A stretch of 37,643 bases of DNA from the IMG/VR virus record IMGVR_UViG_3300025809_000048, positions 1 to 37,643 of that record. One strand, 5' to 3'. Position 1 is the stretch's first letter, and each line of letters begins with the position of its first letter. Position numbers and translations under genes: made by a program. Under the pieces are notes generated by a model, which saw only the letters and a program-made list of their open reading frames with translations, was not told the origin of the DNA and did no database searches. This DNA comes from a virus. Shown in pieces: positions 15,311-24,582 of the stretch.

Positions 15311-18300
15311 ATGGCTAACTTAAAAAGGCACTTTATATCCGGTAGGATGAATAAGTCTGTCGATGAACGGCTTGTACCTAACGGTGAGTATGTGGACGCA
15401 ATGAATGTTCGTCTTGGTTCTACTGAAGAATCTGAGATAGGTTCTGTAGAGTCATCAAAGGGTAACGAGCTTTTAACTGCAATTAACTTAGGGACTTACT
15501 CAGATGTACAGTATGACTTAAGTCCTAATGCAAGGTGTATTGGGGCTTTTGAGGATGGTGCTAATGAAACTATATATTGGTTTATACACGATAATAATAC
15601 AGGTACAAATACAAGTACAAATAAAGCTGACCTTATTGTGTCTTATAATACAAATGTAAAGTCAGTAGAGTACCACGTTATTAGTTTTAAAAACGATGAT
15701 GACCCTACAAACACCACGTTAAACTTTAATTCTAGTTACCTTGTTAGTAACGTAAATAAGGTTGGTAACTTTTTGTTTTTTACAGACAACTACAATCCAC
15801 CAAGAAAGATAAATGTAAACTCAAGTTACGGATACCCAACCTCAATCACGGGTAGCGATAACTTTGAGTACAATGATATATTAGTAATTTTAGACCCACC
15901 TGCTCAAGCACCTTTGGTTACAGGTATTGACAACCCAAGCATTACTGATACTTTTATGCAGGACAGGTTTATATGCTTTGGTTACAGGTATGAGTACGCT
16001 GACGGCGAGTACTCAGCTACATCACAGTTTACCAATCCAAGTTTTTTACCTAAACCATTTGAGCTTTCACCTGAGAGCGGTGTAAACGATGGTATGGTAA
16101 ATAGTATAAACACTGCTGAGGTTACCTTTTTTACAGGCGGCTCTCAAGTAAAAAGTGTTGAGATATTATTTAAAGAGTCTGACTCAGGAACTATTAAGGT
16201 TATTGAGAAGCTTAACAAGAAAGACTTAAACTACTTAGACAACACGAATTATACGTATTTATTTACAGATAGTAAGATATTTACTATACTATCAGAGGGT
16301 GAGATATTACGTTTGTATGATAACGTACCATTACTTGCTAAAACACAAACCTTAATGGGTAACCGTATTATGTACGGTAACTACGTTGAGGGTTACGATT
16401 TAAAACGTGGCGGTCAAAATACTCGACTATCTTACACTGTAGATGTTAACAGCACAGATATTGGTTTTAACGCATTATCTAATAATGGGTTTAACAATGT
16501 CGGATACACTATCAACTCTGCTTCTCCTGTAACTACACTTGGTAATGTGGTTGTAGATTTATCAAACATACAGGATAAGTTAACAGCGGGCTCTGCCTTT
16601 TCATTTAGCTTTAGGCTAGAACATAATAGTTTTAATGGAGCACCTGCAACTTTACCTGCATCTACAAATAACAACATGGAGTTTGGGTTTACATACATAC
16701 TCCCTCAGAACTTTAGTAATACAACAGAGCTTTTAAATAGCACGGACTTTCAAGATAAGTTAGGCTTATCCTCTTCTATAGTGCCTATAAGTACAGCTTG
16801 TGAAAGGCAAACCTTAACAGATAGATATAACTGCGCGTTGTCAGACACTCTTCAAGGAGGCTATAGTCTTTATAGCAGCGGTATTTCTGCTGTTGAACAA
16901 CCTATCATTGCAGGTCCTTCATCAGGTACGGAGATGAGTCTAGTTGTTTTGGCAGCGGTATATACAAACGACCCTGCTCTACCTGTTATAGGTAGCTTAG
17001 CTTTTGAGTATTTTGATATAGCTGAGGCTGAGTTCTCTTTTCAACAAGAGCCAAGCTCTGCGAGCCTTCATAGTAACAGAGGTTACGAGATAGGTATTGT
17101 TTATATGGATGGGTTTAACAGGGCTACGACAGCTTTGGTGAGTGAGTCGAATACAGTTTACGTTCCCTGCTCAGCAAGTCCGACTAAAAATGAGGTGGTT
17201 GTAAATATACCCCCATCACAATTAGCTCCTGACTTTGCTAAGAGATATAAGTTTGTGATAAAACCTGACGGTGAGCAGTACGAAACTATTTACTCAAACA
17301 TTTACTTTAAAGACTCTGAAAGCGATTTTACATACTTCTTATTGGAAGGTGAGAACATTGCTAAGGTTGAAGAGGGTGATAGATATATCGTAAAACGAGA
17401 CTCAACAGGGCCGTTAAGGAGCTGTGCTCAAGCAACTGTATTGGAAAAGAAAGCTCAGGCAGAGGATTTTATAACAGTTTTGGACTCAAATGGAGACGCT
17501 ATAACAGTTCCCGCAGGAACTTATATGAAGATGATGACCACTAACTTTGCAGCAGGCTCATCAAGTTCTTCGTTCAATCAATCAGGTATTCAATCGGCTG
17601 AGCAAAACGTGCCTAGTACAATTACTTATCTTGAGTATGATGGATTTAGCACCCCCGCTTCAGGTGGTGGTAGCCCATACACAAATACTTTTATACATAG
17701 AGGTTCTCAAATTAATATTAGCATTGATTGGTACAGGGCGGGAACTAACTATGTAGGAGATAGAAATTGCAATAAGTTAGAGTATAACTTTACAGCTAAT
17801 GTTACAGCTTCCCAAGACTACGTAGATATTATAGCTTTATGGAATGGTGAGAATGTATCAAACCTACTACCTAATGACTTTGTTTACAACTCAACATTAC
17901 TTACCACTACTGCGGAAATAACTGCATTTGAACAAAGCGGAACCTCTTCAACTAGAAGGTTGCAGTGGTTTAAAAACGCAACTGATAACCAAATAAAGCT
18001 TTTGATTAGTGGTTATCAATCTTGTGCAAGCGGTACTACTTCAAGTATTACCTCTAACTTTCAAATATTTATAGCAGGAGAAACTAATCTTATTGTTTTT
18101 GAAACCGAACCTACAGACGCTTTACCTGACGTTTGGTATGAGGGTCAAGATTCGTATCCAATTGATACAGTTACAGGATACCACTTAGATGGTGGTAACT
18201 TTGCTGACCCTGATGACCAAGACCAAAGCGCAACACAGCCTGCTATACTACACCTTAAGTTTTCTAACTGCTATGCTTTTGGTAACGGAGTAGAGAGTTA

Positions 18301-19942
18301 TACTATTAGAGATTCTGTAAAAGGAAGAGCTATGAGCTTAGGTAATCGTGTGACTACAGTTTCAGAGCAGGACTACAAAAGAGCTCATAGAAGCAGTGAT
18401 ATTACTTATAGTGGTATATACAATGATGAGACGAACTTAAATAGATTAAACGAGTTCAACTTAGGGTTAGCTAATTTTAAAGCCTTAGAGGACTCCTTTG
18501 GACCTGTAAACAAGCTTTTTGCTCGTGAAACAAATATACTCACCCTTCAGGAAGATAAAATATCTTACGTTCTTTCGGGTACAAATTTATTGTCAGACGC
18601 AAGTGGTGGTGGTGTTTTAACGTCTGTACCTGAGGTGTTAGGTAAGCAGATAGCTAGAATAGAAGACTACGGTATTAGTGATAATACTGAGAGCTTTGCC
18701 TCGTATGGTAGCAGTAAGTTTTTTACAGATGCTAAGCGAGGCGCTGTTATACAGTTAAAAGGCGACGGCCCATCAGAAAGTCTTAATGTTATTTCAGAGC
18801 TTGGAATGCGCAGTTGGTTTAGAGACTTATTTACTGATAGCTTTGAAACTCAAAAGCTTGGCGGTTATGACCCTTACATGAATGAGTATGTTTTATCTAA
18901 CAACGACATACTACTACCTAAAGAAGAGGAGTGTATTCCTTGTGGTCAAAGGCAAACTTTCTCATTAAAGCCTAGCGGAACTAAATCTTTTTGTGTAGAC
19001 TTATTAACAACGCTTGGCGATGTTCCATTTATTTTTTCTGCAGGAGCTGATGAATTTACGGTATCAATAAATTGGGATGGCAGCACTTCCATATACCCAA
19101 GCATAACAGGTAATGAAACTAGAACTCTTAATAAAGATAAAACAACCCCAACAAAAGCATTAATATCTATACAAAATAATAGTTCGGAAAATGATGCAAC
19201 TATTGATTTAACTTCAGGATGCCCTGAGGGGACGGCGCAAAAAATAAGAACTATTGTACTTACTAATAATAGTGACGCGAGTAAGGTGTTAAATTGTTTT
19301 TGGAGTTATGATGGTGGTACTTCAGAGGTATTCAGTCCTGACAATATTATAGAATTTACTAGCAGTACTGATGCTGCACATGCTTCTTTTTACCAAACAT
19401 ACATCGGAGACCAAGGGCAGGGCTCAATACCTGTAAAAGGAAATGACCTTACCATAAGAACAAGTGCTAATGCTGAAACTTTTTATAACTTAAATAATAA
19501 AGACAGGTTTTTGTGGTTAAATACTGATACAGACTACGCAAATACGTCAGCAGACTTATTGAATTTGATTGGTGCGGCAACCTCTCTGACACCAAATAAT
19601 AATGGTGCAAATGAGTTTAGTGCTACATTTACTATGCCTACAGGAGCTTATGAATACTTATATTTAGTATGGGACTTACGAAGACAGCCTGAAAGCTTTG
19701 TTTGTTTTGACGCTTCTAGTTTAGCAGATGTATGCTGTGAATGTTCTTGTTCGCAAGCTACAACTACTTATACAGTAACCAATTCAGGTAGTACAACTAT
19801 TACAGTAGGTTACAACGGAGGCTCTAACGCTGAAACTTTATTAGGTAATTCTTCTGTAGATGTTTGCTCTACAGATTACCCTACTTTTACCCCTGTTACC
19901 GCAGCAGGTGTTACTATAACAGTTAAAGATTGTGATTGCTAA
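15311..19942 (+). CDS. Tail hub / DNA-stabilisation protein, gp10-like, with long C-terminal beta extension
   Basis: The protein has 1543 residues. The N-terminus FISGRMNKSVDERLVPNGEY then VDAMNVRLGSTEESEIGSVE and SSKGNE (about 8-53) is the signature of gp10-like tail hub proteins that plug the channel below the portal. Mid-protein blocks such as QDRFICFGYRYEYADGEYSA and LSFNVISELGMRSWF-like segments (SLNVISELGMRSWFRDLF, about 1157-1174) belong to the conserved body, probably propeller-like. From about residue 1205 (EEECIPCGQRQTF) onward there is a Cys-containing beta-sandwich region ending in CCECSCSQATTTYTV and VKDCDC. This looks like an added tail-tip adhesin segment. Its stop overlaps the next start as TAATG. 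Length is far above the P22 protein. Confidence 0.82.
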   Translation: MANLKRHFISGRMNKSVDERLVPNGEYVDAMNVRLGSTEESEIGSVESSKGNELLTAINLGTYSDVQYDLSPNARCIGAFEDGANETIYWFIHDNNTGTNTSTNKADLIVSYNTNVKSVEYHVISFKNDDDPTNTTLNFNSSYLVSNVNKVGNFLFFTDNYNPPRKINVNSSYGYPTSITGSDNFEYNDILVILDPPAQAPLVTGIDNPSITDTFMQDRFICFGYRYEYADGEYSATSQFTNPSFLPKPFELSPESGVNDGMVNSINTAEVTFFTGGSQVKSVEILFKESDSGTIKVIEKLNKKDLNYLDNTNYTYLFTDSKIFTILSEGEILRLYDNVPLLAKTQTLMGNRIMYGNYVEGYDLKRGGQNTRLSYTVDVNSTDIGFNALSNNGFNNVGYTINSASPVTTLGNVVVDLSNIQDKLTAGSAFSFSFRLEHNSFNGAPATLPASTNNNMEFGFTYILPQNFSNTTELLNSTDFQDKLGLSSSIVPISTACERQTLTDRYNCALSDTLQGGYSLYSSGISAVEQPIIAGPSSGTEMSLVVLAAVYTNDPALPVIGSLAFEYFDIAEAEFSFQQEPSSASLHSNRGYEIGIVYMDGFNRATTALVSESNTVYVPCSASPTKNEVVVNIPPSQLAPDFAKRYKFVIKPDGEQYETIYSNIYFKDSESDFTYFLLEGENIAKVEEGDRYIVKRDSTGPLRSCAQATVLEKKAQAEDFITVLDSNGDAITVPAGTYMKMMTTNFAAGSSSSSFNQSGIQSAEQNVPSTITYLEYDGFSTPASGGGSPYTNTFIHRGSQINISIDWYRAGTNYVGDRNCNKLEYNFTANVTASQDYVDIIALWNGENVSNLLPNDFVYNSTLLTTTAEITAFEQSGTSSTRRLQWFKNATDNQIKLLISGYQSCASGTTSSITSNFQIFIAGETNLIVFETEPTDALPDVWYEGQDSYPIDTVTGYHLDGGNFADPDDQDQSATQPAILHLKFSNCYAFGNGVESYTIRDSVKGRAMSLGNRVTTVSEQDYKRAHRSSDITYSGIYNDETNLNRLNEFNLGLANFKALEDSFGPVNKLFARETNILTLQEDKISYVLSGTNLLSDASGGGVLTSVPEVLGKQIARIEDYGISDNTESFASYGSSKFFTDAKRGAVIQLKGDGPSESLNVISELGMRSWFRDLFTDSFETQKLGGYDPYMNEYVLSNNDILLPKEEECIPCGQRQTFSLKPSGTKSFCVDLLTTLGDVPFIFSAGADEFTVSINWDGSTSIYPSITGNETRTLNKDKTTPTKALISIQNNSSENDATIDLTSGCPEGTAQKIRTIVLTNNSDASKVLNCFWSYDGGTSEVFSPDNIIEFTSSTDAAHASFYQTYIGDQGQGSIPVKGNDLTIRTSANAETFYNLNNKDRFLWLNTDTDYANTSADLLNLIGAATSLTPNNNGANEFSATFTMPTGAYEYLYLVWDLRRQPESFVCFDASSLADVCCECSCSQATTTYTVTNSGSTTITVGYNGGSNAETLLGNSSVDVCSTDYPTFTPVTAAGVTITVKDCDC

Positions 19943-20955
19943 TGGCTAATTTTGGAGATTATTATTTAAACGGCTCAGACTTAAGCACTGCAACGGCGGT
20001 GTTTACAGATTCAGATATGACAACTCTTGCTATTGCAGGGTATTATTCAGACGGTGTTGTTACGAGGTATCAAACCGCGTCAGTGGGCCTCGGCCCTGTA
20101 TTAACTTGCCCTCAGTGTACAGACTTAGCCCCATCAACTATTCAGGGTTTATCAATAGCACCTCAAGGATTGTATGAGATATATACAAATTTTGGTACTG
20201 ATATTGGTGCTATAAGAGTTGAGGCTATTAACTTAGTTATAACCGCGCCATCTGCACAATCTAAACCTGTGGGATTGTTTTTTTTAAATACAAGCTCGCA
20301 ACAAAGATATGGTAGGTTTTCTAATAGGGGAGGTAACACTTCTACTTACTCAGGTCCTATAGTAACCGCAGACCAATCAATACCTCAATATTTTTGGTGG
20401 GGAGACTATAATAATTATTGTTCAAATTGGTCTACTACTGATATGAGTTTTGATAAATTTGAGTACAACACTCAGTCTGATTCTTATCAAGCTACCGGAA
20501 ATTCTATAGCAACTACAAATGCAAATAAAATACCTACAGCTTTAACTAATCAAACTTTAAACGATACATTAATTACATACATACCAAAGGCAAGCGCAAC
20601 TGATTTTACTTTATTAAGTCAATTATATCTACCTTGCACTGCAGCTTCAGTAACAGTAAACGTAAATGCTCCTGTGGCTTTGAGCGCAATAAGTTGTTCA
20701 CCGGGAACAATATTGAGTCATCTAGATGCTTGTGGTTATAGTTTTATATTTGTAGATTACTTTCACGGACCTGCAACCACCACTGTAAGCTCAATAATAA
20801 ACATAGGAGATTTTATGTTTCAAGACGCTAACGCATCTGCAATATTATTTGATGGGTATTACAAAACTAGTGGAGCAAATCTACAAGGAGTAGCTGTGCC
20901 TTTTGGTTCATTTAGAGTTCAAGGAGGAGTAGTAACAGAAATACAAGCTTGTTAA
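19942..20955 (+). CDS. Tail protein, putative receptor-binding/tip component
   Basis: The protein has 337 residues from ATG 19942, which overlaps the hub stop as TAATG; a TTG six bases upstream is less likely. The N-terminal part, GDYYLNGSDLSTATAVFTDS then LAIAGYYSDGVVTRYQ, reads like a small beta module. A related layout returns at the C-terminus (IGDFMFQDANASAILFDGYY, then FRVQGGVVTEIQAC). Cys pairs (CPQC and single C residues) and many Ser/Thr/Asn residues suggest an exposed, disulphide-free beta fibre domain. Its position right after the hub supports a tail-tip or receptor-binding part. I do not recognise a named domain. Confidence 0.68.
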   Translation: MANFGDYYLNGSDLSTATAVFTDSDMTTLAIAGYYSDGVVTRYQTASVGLGPVLTCPQCTDLAPSTIQGLSIAPQGLYEIYTNFGTDIGAIRVEAINLVITAPSAQSKPVGLFFLNTSSQQRYGRFSNRGGNTSTYSGPIVTADQSIPQYFWWGDYNNYCSNWSTTDMSFDKFEYNTQSDSYQATGNSIATTNANKIPTALTNQTLNDTLITYIPKASATDFTLLSQLYLPCTAASVTVNVNAPVALSAISCSPGTILSHLDACGYSFIFVDYFHGPATTTVSSIINIGDFMFQDANASAILFDGYYKTSGANLQGVAVPFGSFRVQGGVVTEIQAC

Positions 20956-20956
20956 T

Positions 20957-21745
20957 ATGGCAGATTACACACTAACATACAGCGAAGGTTCAAAAGGGTT
21001 TCCTTCTTTTTACAGCTACTATCCTGACTATATGATTGGGATGAATAATTATTTTTACACGTTTAAAGGTGGTCAACTATATAGGCATAATACCAACGAC
21101 ATTCATAACAGGTATTATGAAACTACTTACAGCTCAATGATTAAGACTGTAATAAATCAATCCCCACTAGAGAATAAGTTATTTAAAACAATTAACTTAG
21201 AGTCTACTGATGCTTGGACGGCTGATATTTTAACTGACGTTAACTCTCAGTTAGGTAAGATACCTTCCGATGAGTTTGTAAAAAAAGAAGGTAACTACTT
21301 TGGCTATGTACGAAATCAAGGTGTTAGTGATACCGTATCTACAATATCAAGCTCTGAGTTAAACTCAAGAACAATTGGTGGTTTAGGTGTTCCATACACT
21401 CAAAATGTAGGTAGCATGAAGTTTTTTCTTTCAGAGACGAGTCTTAGTATTGGGGATTACATATATAGGTATGATAGTTTTGCTAACTCCCTGATATTTG
21501 TAGGTCAGGTTACGAATCTTGCTTATTCAAACGTATCTGCAAATAATGGTTCAGTTTTAACCGTTACGCATAACGGAACCACCGTTACTTCCGGCACGTC
21601 TATAATGTACGCTAAGGATACCGCGGCTGAATCAATGGGGGTTATGGGCCATTATGCTGAGGTAACTTTAACACTTCCAAGCACAGTGACAAGCCCTAGT
21701 GAGCTTTTTGCTATTGAGTCTGAAACAATGAAAAGCTATCCTTAA
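20957..21745 (+). CDS. Tail structural protein, conserved in Bacteroidota podoviruses
   Basis: The protein has 262 residues. The N-terminal block KGFPSFYSYYPDYMIGMNNY then FYTFKGGQLYRHN (about 13-45) is a distinctive motif I associate with tail proteins next to gp10-like hubs in Bacteroidota phages. Sometimes it appears as part of the hub itself. The middle is beta-rich (VINQSPLENKLFKTINLEST), and the C-terminal region has strand-turn repeats (TVTHNGTTVTSGTSIMYAKD) and ends VTLTLPSTVTSPSELFAIES. It may be the split C-terminal domain of the hub. It is the last gene before an internal promoter. Confidence 0.72.
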   Translation: MADYTLTYSEGSKGFPSFYSYYPDYMIGMNNYFYTFKGGQLYRHNTNDIHNRYYETTYSSMIKTVINQSPLENKLFKTINLESTDAWTADILTDVNSQLGKIPSDEFVKKEGNYFGYVRNQGVSDTVSTISSSELNSRTIGGLGVPYTQNVGSMKFFLSETSLSIGDYIYRYDSFANSLIFVGQVTNLAYSNVSANNGSVLTVTHNGTTVTSGTSIMYAKDTAAESMGVMGHYAEVTLTLPSTVTSPSELFAIESETMKSYP

Positions 21746-21746
21746 A

Positions 21747-21760
21747 TTTTAGTATCTTTG
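21747..21760 (+). promoter_or_regulatory. Putative promoter TTTTag-TATCTTTG before the GNAT-like gene
   Basis: TATCTTTG (21753-21760) is identical to the element at 9752-9759, including the following TT. The ATG at 21768 lies only eight bases after the element, so the transcript would be leaderless or nearly so. It would drive the GNAT-like and ejection-protein genes. Confidence 0.62.
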
Positions 21761-21767
21761 TTGTTAT

Positions 21768-22178
21768 ATGATATTTAGCACAAAAGCACTACGAGCCGAA
21801 GATTATGACGACACCTTAGTAGGGTGGTGGAACGATTGGGGAGGTCAAGCTCCAAGCAAGGAGTTTCTTCCTGAGGATGGATTGTCGGGGTTAATGATTT
21901 GGGATGAGGATACACCTATATGCGCAGGTTTTTTGTATGACACCAACTCAAAGATAGCATGGATAGATTGGATTATATCCAATAAGGATTATAGAAAGAA
22001 GCCACACCGCAATAACGCTATTAACTATTTACTAGATAGCTTGATTGGTGTAGCGCAGAGCATGGATAAGAAATATATTTTTGCGAACAACAACAACCCT
22101 TTACTCGTAAATCATTTTGTGGGTAAGGGATTTAGTGTTGGGGCTAAAAATCAAACAGAATTACTTTTAAAAATATAA
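21768..22178 (+). CDS. GNAT-like acetyltransferase-fold protein (putative)
   Basis: The protein has 136 residues. The order of elements fits a small GNAT fold. It begins with a strand/helix N-terminus (STKALRAEDYDDTLVGWWND), then GLMIWDEDTPICAGFLYDTN (about 44-63), then KIAWIDWIISNKDYR (65-79). The last is where GNAT proteins put the acetyl-CoA-binding strand and the following R/Q-x-x-G-x-G/A loop, which here is only loosely kept as KPHRNNAINYLLDSL. It ends with NPLLVNHFVGKGFSVGAKNQ, a typical C-terminal GNAT strand-helix. Similar proteins occur beside tail genes in other phages, with unknown targets. The degenerate CoA loop means activity is uncertain; it might be a structural or modifying accessory. 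Confidence 0.6.
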   Translation: MIFSTKALRAEDYDDTLVGWWNDWGGQAPSKEFLPEDGLSGLMIWDEDTPICAGFLYDTNSKIAWIDWIISNKDYRKKPHRNNAINYLLDSLIGVAQSMDKKYIFANNNNPLLVNHFVGKGFSVGAKNQTELLLKI

Positions 22179-22180
22179 CT

Positions 22181-22789
22181 ATGGGAGTAGAATTAGCTGC
22201 TATGTCAGGTTTAGTTTCAGCGGGAATGTCTTTCTCGCAAGCCTCTAAAGCAAGAAAGGAAAGGGAACAAGCTCAAAATCTAGCTGACGAAGCTTTTGCT
22301 GAGGCAAGAGAACAACTAGAAGTCAACTACTTAGAGGAGCTTAGCATAAGTAAAGAACCGTATGAGAGACAGCGTGAGGCACTTGCTCAGCAAGCTGCTC
22401 AAGCAATTGAAGTAGGCCGAGAGGGTGACCCTAGGCTAGCCGCAGCTACTGCAGGTAGAGTTCTTGGTCAAGCTCAGAAGGCAGAGCAAGCAATTACTAC
22501 TCAACAAACCCAAGACATTGAATCTTTAGAGAAAGCTGTTGCTGATGAAGAAAAAGTTTTGGCTACAAAAAGGGCTGAGCTTGATTTAGCTCAGGCTGAA
22601 GGGGCGGGTATAGCTGCTGCTGAAGCTGCTAATTTAGAAGCTACCTCTATGCAGTCCGCAACCCAAGGATTAGTTGATACAGGTATGGGGTTGTACGAGA
22701 TGTCTGAGTTATACCCTCAGCAAAAACTTGCAGGTGTAACAGGAACTAATCAAGGACGCGTAAAGGGTGCTCAAGGTAAATTTAGATAA
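22181..22789 (+). CDS. Internal virion/ejection protein, small (gp14-like)
   Basis: The protein has 202 residues. The short N-terminal hydrophobic segment VELAAMSGLVSAGMSF is followed by long Ala/Gln/Glu-rich helices (about 20-160), for example KEREQAQNLADEAFAEAREQ and AQKAEQAITTQQTQDIESLE. It has a flexible Gly-rich basic tail, GRVKGAQGKFR. An Ala/Gln-rich helical protein of this size directly ahead of two larger ejection proteins resembles T7 gp14 and related podoviral ejection proteins, which form part of the trans-envelope channel. Homology is too weak to name a gene; the role is inferred from composition and order. Confidence 0.66.
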   Translation: MGVELAAMSGLVSAGMSFSQASKARKEREQAQNLADEAFAEAREQLEVNYLEELSISKEPYERQREALAQQAAQAIEVGREGDPRLAAATAGRVLGQAQKAEQAITTQQTQDIESLEKAVADEEKVLATKRAELDLAQAEGAGIAAAEAANLEATSMQSATQGLVDTGMGLYEMSELYPQQKLAGVTGTNQGRVKGAQGKFR

Positions 22790-22791
22790 TA

Positions 22792-24567
22792 ATGGCAAAG
22801 TCGTATTATAAGTTTGATAAACGCCCTGACAAAGTAACTGTAGATTGGGGTGCTATAAGTAAAGATTTTTCTACTCGATTATCTGAAGAAAGAAATCGTA
22901 GAGAGGATTTAAAGTCTGAGATTGCAGAGGATACTAAGAAGTATTTACGCACAGTGCAGGACACACCTCAGGGTCAAAACCAATCAGCTAACGATAGGAT
23001 GGCCTCTTTTGCTGAAGCTGCAACAAAAACAAGATTGATGCAGGAGCAGAAGCTTAAAAGCGGAGAGCTTAAGCTTAGGGATTACTATGCTCAGAAAGCT
23101 AACCTTGAGCAAGGAACAACTGACCTGTTTGAGGTTGCTAAAAATTTCAACACCAACTTTGAGAAGAACATGCAGAGGGCTAACACCAACGCGTCTCAGG
23201 TTGAGATATGGAATAATGGTAGGCTGCAAGATTTTGCTAACCCCGCTAAATCACAGATTATTGTAGACCCTGAGACCGGTGAGGTTTTAGTGGCTAAGGT
23301 AGTAGACGGCGTTCCGTCTAATACAGACATAGCTTCAGTGTTTAGTTTGAAGAGTGGTGTCAACCAAGAGATTGATAGGGTTGATGTAAAGGATTGGGCA
23401 AGTAAAACGCTTGACACTTATAAGGAAGACTTTCAACAAGTTCTTGCAAGTGGAGGTTCAGTTACATCAAAATTAGAAAACCCTAAATTTAAAGAAGCAA
23501 TTGATAAAGATGTTGCTGCTAAATTAAAGACAGGTAGTTATACGGCTGCGAGTGTGTTGGCAGATAATACAGATAAAGAGTACACGTTCTCTACGGATGA
23601 GAAAGATAGAGGTAAGGATGGTGTTATAATGATGATACCAAACCCTCAGAATCCGGGCAGTGGTGTATTAGTTCCTGACTTAACAGAGGCACAGGAGAAG
23701 GAAGCCTCTAAGGTTCTTAAAGATTCAATACTTGGTAGATTAGGTCGTAAAGAAACACCCGCACCTAAGGTAACTAAAAGTGAGATTGAGGTTGCTAGTA
23801 TTCAAGATAGGACTGCTAATTACAAGAAAGATATTAAAGATGTTATAGTATTAGGTGGTGATAATTTTTCGGAGTCGGCTGAGCGCTTAATCACAAGGTA
23901 TAACAAGGATGCAAAAAAGGGTCAAGATATAATTCTATCTATAGACAAAAAAGAGGATTCTATACTTATTGAGTACGAAGATAAAGAGGGTGGTACACGA
24001 CTTGAGACGATTGATATTACAGGAAAATCATCTCAACAATTAGCTGCTGACCTTTCGGATAAGGTAAAGCCTAGAAATATTAATATACCATCAGAAGGAT
24101 TTGCTGAGCTTGAGATTAACATTGAACCGGGTAGGGGTGAAAGAGGTAAGGTGATAGAGAAAGTAACACCTATATTGCAAGATTTCTTTATATTAGAAGA
24201 TAATAGTAATATAAAGGTAGATGAAGCTTTTAGTGGTCAAGATACTGAAAAAGCTGTTGAGTTGACTAACGAGTTACTATCTAGAAACTTCTCTAACCTA
24301 AGGACCTCAACTGAAGAAGTTTCCGGAACTAAAAATATTTTATTGAAAATAGGAGACTTTAATATTGAGGTAGGTTACGATATAGAAAATACTAGAGCGT
24401 ACCTAAACGACTTGCAAGAAATATTTGATGCAGTTAGAAAGGGAGACACCGAAGGCTTTGAGTCAAAATACAAAATTACATCTACTCATTCAAGTAAAAA
24501 TACAGATAGCCGAGGTAGGCCTCTAAAAAAATCACCAACCAAGGAAGTAGACTACAGTAACTTATAG
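22792..24567 (+). CDS. Internal virion/ejection protein, medium
   Basis: The protein has 591 residues, three bases downstream of its neighbour. The N-terminal 150 residues are charged and helical (FSTRLSEERNRREDLKSEIA, then KLRDYYAQKANLEQGTTDLF). A middle region has short beta stretches (SQIIVDPETGEVLVAKVVDG and DGVIMMIPNPQNPGSGVLVP). The C-terminal region has KNILLKIGDFNIEVGYDIEN and a basic Ser/Lys tail (RPLKKSPTKEVDYSNL). There is no catalytic motif I recognise. Gene order between a gp14-like protein and a giant protease-bearing protein makes it the second member of a three-protein ejection set. It could alternatively be capsid cargo. Confidence 0.66.
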   Translation: MAKSYYKFDKRPDKVTVDWGAISKDFSTRLSEERNRREDLKSEIAEDTKKYLRTVQDTPQGQNQSANDRMASFAEAATKTRLMQEQKLKSGELKLRDYYAQKANLEQGTTDLFEVAKNFNTNFEKNMQRANTNASQVEIWNNGRLQDFANPAKSQIIVDPETGEVLVAKVVDGVPSNTDIASVFSLKSGVNQEIDRVDVKDWASKTLDTYKEDFQQVLASGGSVTSKLENPKFKEAIDKDVAAKLKTGSYTAASVLADNTDKEYTFSTDEKDRGKDGVIMMIPNPQNPGSGVLVPDLTEAQEKEASKVLKDSILGRLGRKETPAPKVTKSEIEVASIQDRTANYKKDIKDVIVLGGDNFSESAERLITRYNKDAKKGQDIILSIDKKEDSILIEYEDKEGGTRLETIDITGKSSQQLAADLSDKVKPRNINIPSEGFAELEINIEPGRGERGKVIEKVTPILQDFFILEDNSNIKVDEAFSGQDTEKAVELTNELLSRNFSNLRTSTEEVSGTKNILLKIGDFNIEVGYDIENTRAYLNDLQEIFDAVRKGDTEGFESKYKITSTHSSKNTDSRGRPLKKSPTKEVDYSNL

Positions 24568-24582
24568 TAAAAGATAAACATA

